Origin: RGIG8745 sp964554265
GTDB taxonomy: Bacteria; Bacteroidota; Bacteroidia; Bacteroidales; Bacteroidaceae
NCBI GenBank assembly: GCA_964554265.1
Contig: CAZKOB010000001.1
Span: 1 to 64,000 of the forward strand
Direction of reading: 5' to 3'
DNA length: 64,000 bases
In this document: positions 63,225 through 64,000 of the stretch, one piece after another
How positions within the stretch are numbered: the first letter of the stretch is position 1
How the letters are laid out: every line of letters begins with the position of its first letter
Program-made: the position numbers and the translations under genes
Notes under the pieces: generated by a model
Databases searched by the model: none
The model's input: only the letters and a program-made list of their open reading frames with translations
Told to the model about the DNA's origin: nothing

Positions 63225-64000
63225 GATTAAGATTCGTTTACAGTCTATAGATTGCTGAATTTTTTGAAGCTTTATTGATAAGTAATTAATAATCAGTAAA
63301 ATACTATTTTTTTCAATAAGAGTGTATCCGACTTCATCATCGTGTCACCCAAACATTCTCATCTGAAGATTCCCACTGTTCTTTGATGTCTTTTCATAGG
63401 TCCTGACGTCCTCATAAACCGACTTGGTTATTCCACCTTCATACTATCTAATTGTCAAAAATTAGGTTTTTTTCTGACAATCTGAAATGTTAAAAATCAA
63501 GGCTCGCAGAATCGCATAAAATCGGCCGAACCTTACCAAAGTTCCGTTTATGCGATTCTACGGCCGTTTTCAGGCCTTGAACTCCAAATGTGAAAAATAA
63601 TACAATTTTCATTCCTGAAAAGATACATTTATTCACATTCGTGCATGCCTCGTCTGAAAAAAGAGTACGCTGAAAATAAATTTTCAAGGTGAACAAAACT
63701 TTTTTAAAAGGCGCTTTAAAAACATTTTCAAGGTAAACGAAATTTATTTTCAAGGTGAACGAGTTTGAAGAGGTCCGTTTTTCGGCCTGAAATCTGATAT
63801 TGACTAAATTTGATTCTTAAAAAATCATAATCGGATTTTTCAATGCCACGAAAAACAAAGATGGATTTTGACAGTGAAAAACAAGAATCTCAGCCATGTA
63901 TTTTTATAACTTACTGATTATCAGCATTTCCTATTTTTGTTTTTACCTGTACTTCTTGCACCTAAAACTATATCGTTTTGCTGAAATAGTATTCTGTTGA
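63225..64000 (-). repeat. Copy F of the mosaic intergenic repeat, bounded by inverted modules
   Basis: Minus-strand copy running to the window edge, with the hairpin, the TTCACCTTGAAAAT units, the ACTGATAATCAGTAAG block and a long tail (GACATCAAAGAA and GGTGACACGATGA) also found in copy A. It is preceded at 63225-63320 by the AATACTATTT module in plus orientation, and the same module in minus orientation begins at 63978-64000. No gene lies after 63195. Confidence 0.8.

Overview
The window is chromosomal DNA of a gut-type Bacteroidales bacterium (Bacteroidaceae/Prevotellaceae-like). The evidence is SusC/SusD pairs, a hybrid two-component regulator, GH92/GH95/GH110/GH2 glycosidases, BspA-type leucine-rich repeats, an Omp85 lipoprotein of TamL type, and repeated Bacteroidetes sigma-ABfr -7 boxes (TAnnTTTG) upstream of genes. 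I cannot name the species. No rRNA, tRNA, CRISPR array, phage or intact insertion sequence was seen.

Layout. 0.2-6.75 kb (minus): an operon GH95 > GH110 > GH92, suited to trimming host glycans (alpha-1,2-fucose, alpha-1,3-galactose, alpha-mannose). 7.8-15 kb (plus): a hybrid two-component sensor/regulator, then a secreted GH2 enzyme carrying an F5/8C carbohydrate-binding module. Its promoter is flanked by a long inverted repeat that looks like an operator. 16.2-32.3 kb (plus): a seven-gene operon FAS1-SusC-SusD-FAS1-FAS1-SusC-SusD ending in a strong terminator. 33.4-39.1 kb (plus): three secreted proteins: a beta-propeller FG-GAP protein, a MORN/YwqK-like repeat protein and a BspA-LRR/caspase fusion. 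40.9-47.0 kb (minus): a housekeeping operon hisH-hisA-hisF-hisIE-ftsE-lysC-lysA. 48.8-55.9 kb: a ZIP metal transporter, a phosphate-type porin, an rRNA/tRNA 2'-O-methyltransferase, TamL and aspartyl-tRNA synthetase. 57.4-63.2 kb (plus): a five-gene MacAB/TolC-like tripartite export operon with one ATPase and two different permeases.

The most unusual content is between the genes. Nearly every operon boundary holds repeats of at least four unrelated-looking types: a mosaic 0.6-0.8 kb repeat in seven full or partial copies; palindromes with arms of 65 and 112 bp; a 37-bp-arm hairpin present twice with compensatory changes; and a nested palindromic MITE-like element. Two of these families vary between copies so that arm pairing is kept, which points to selection on, or copying of, a folded structure.

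All functional calls come from reading translated sequence and motifs. No database search was possible, so family names are recognition-based and substrate assignments are inferences.
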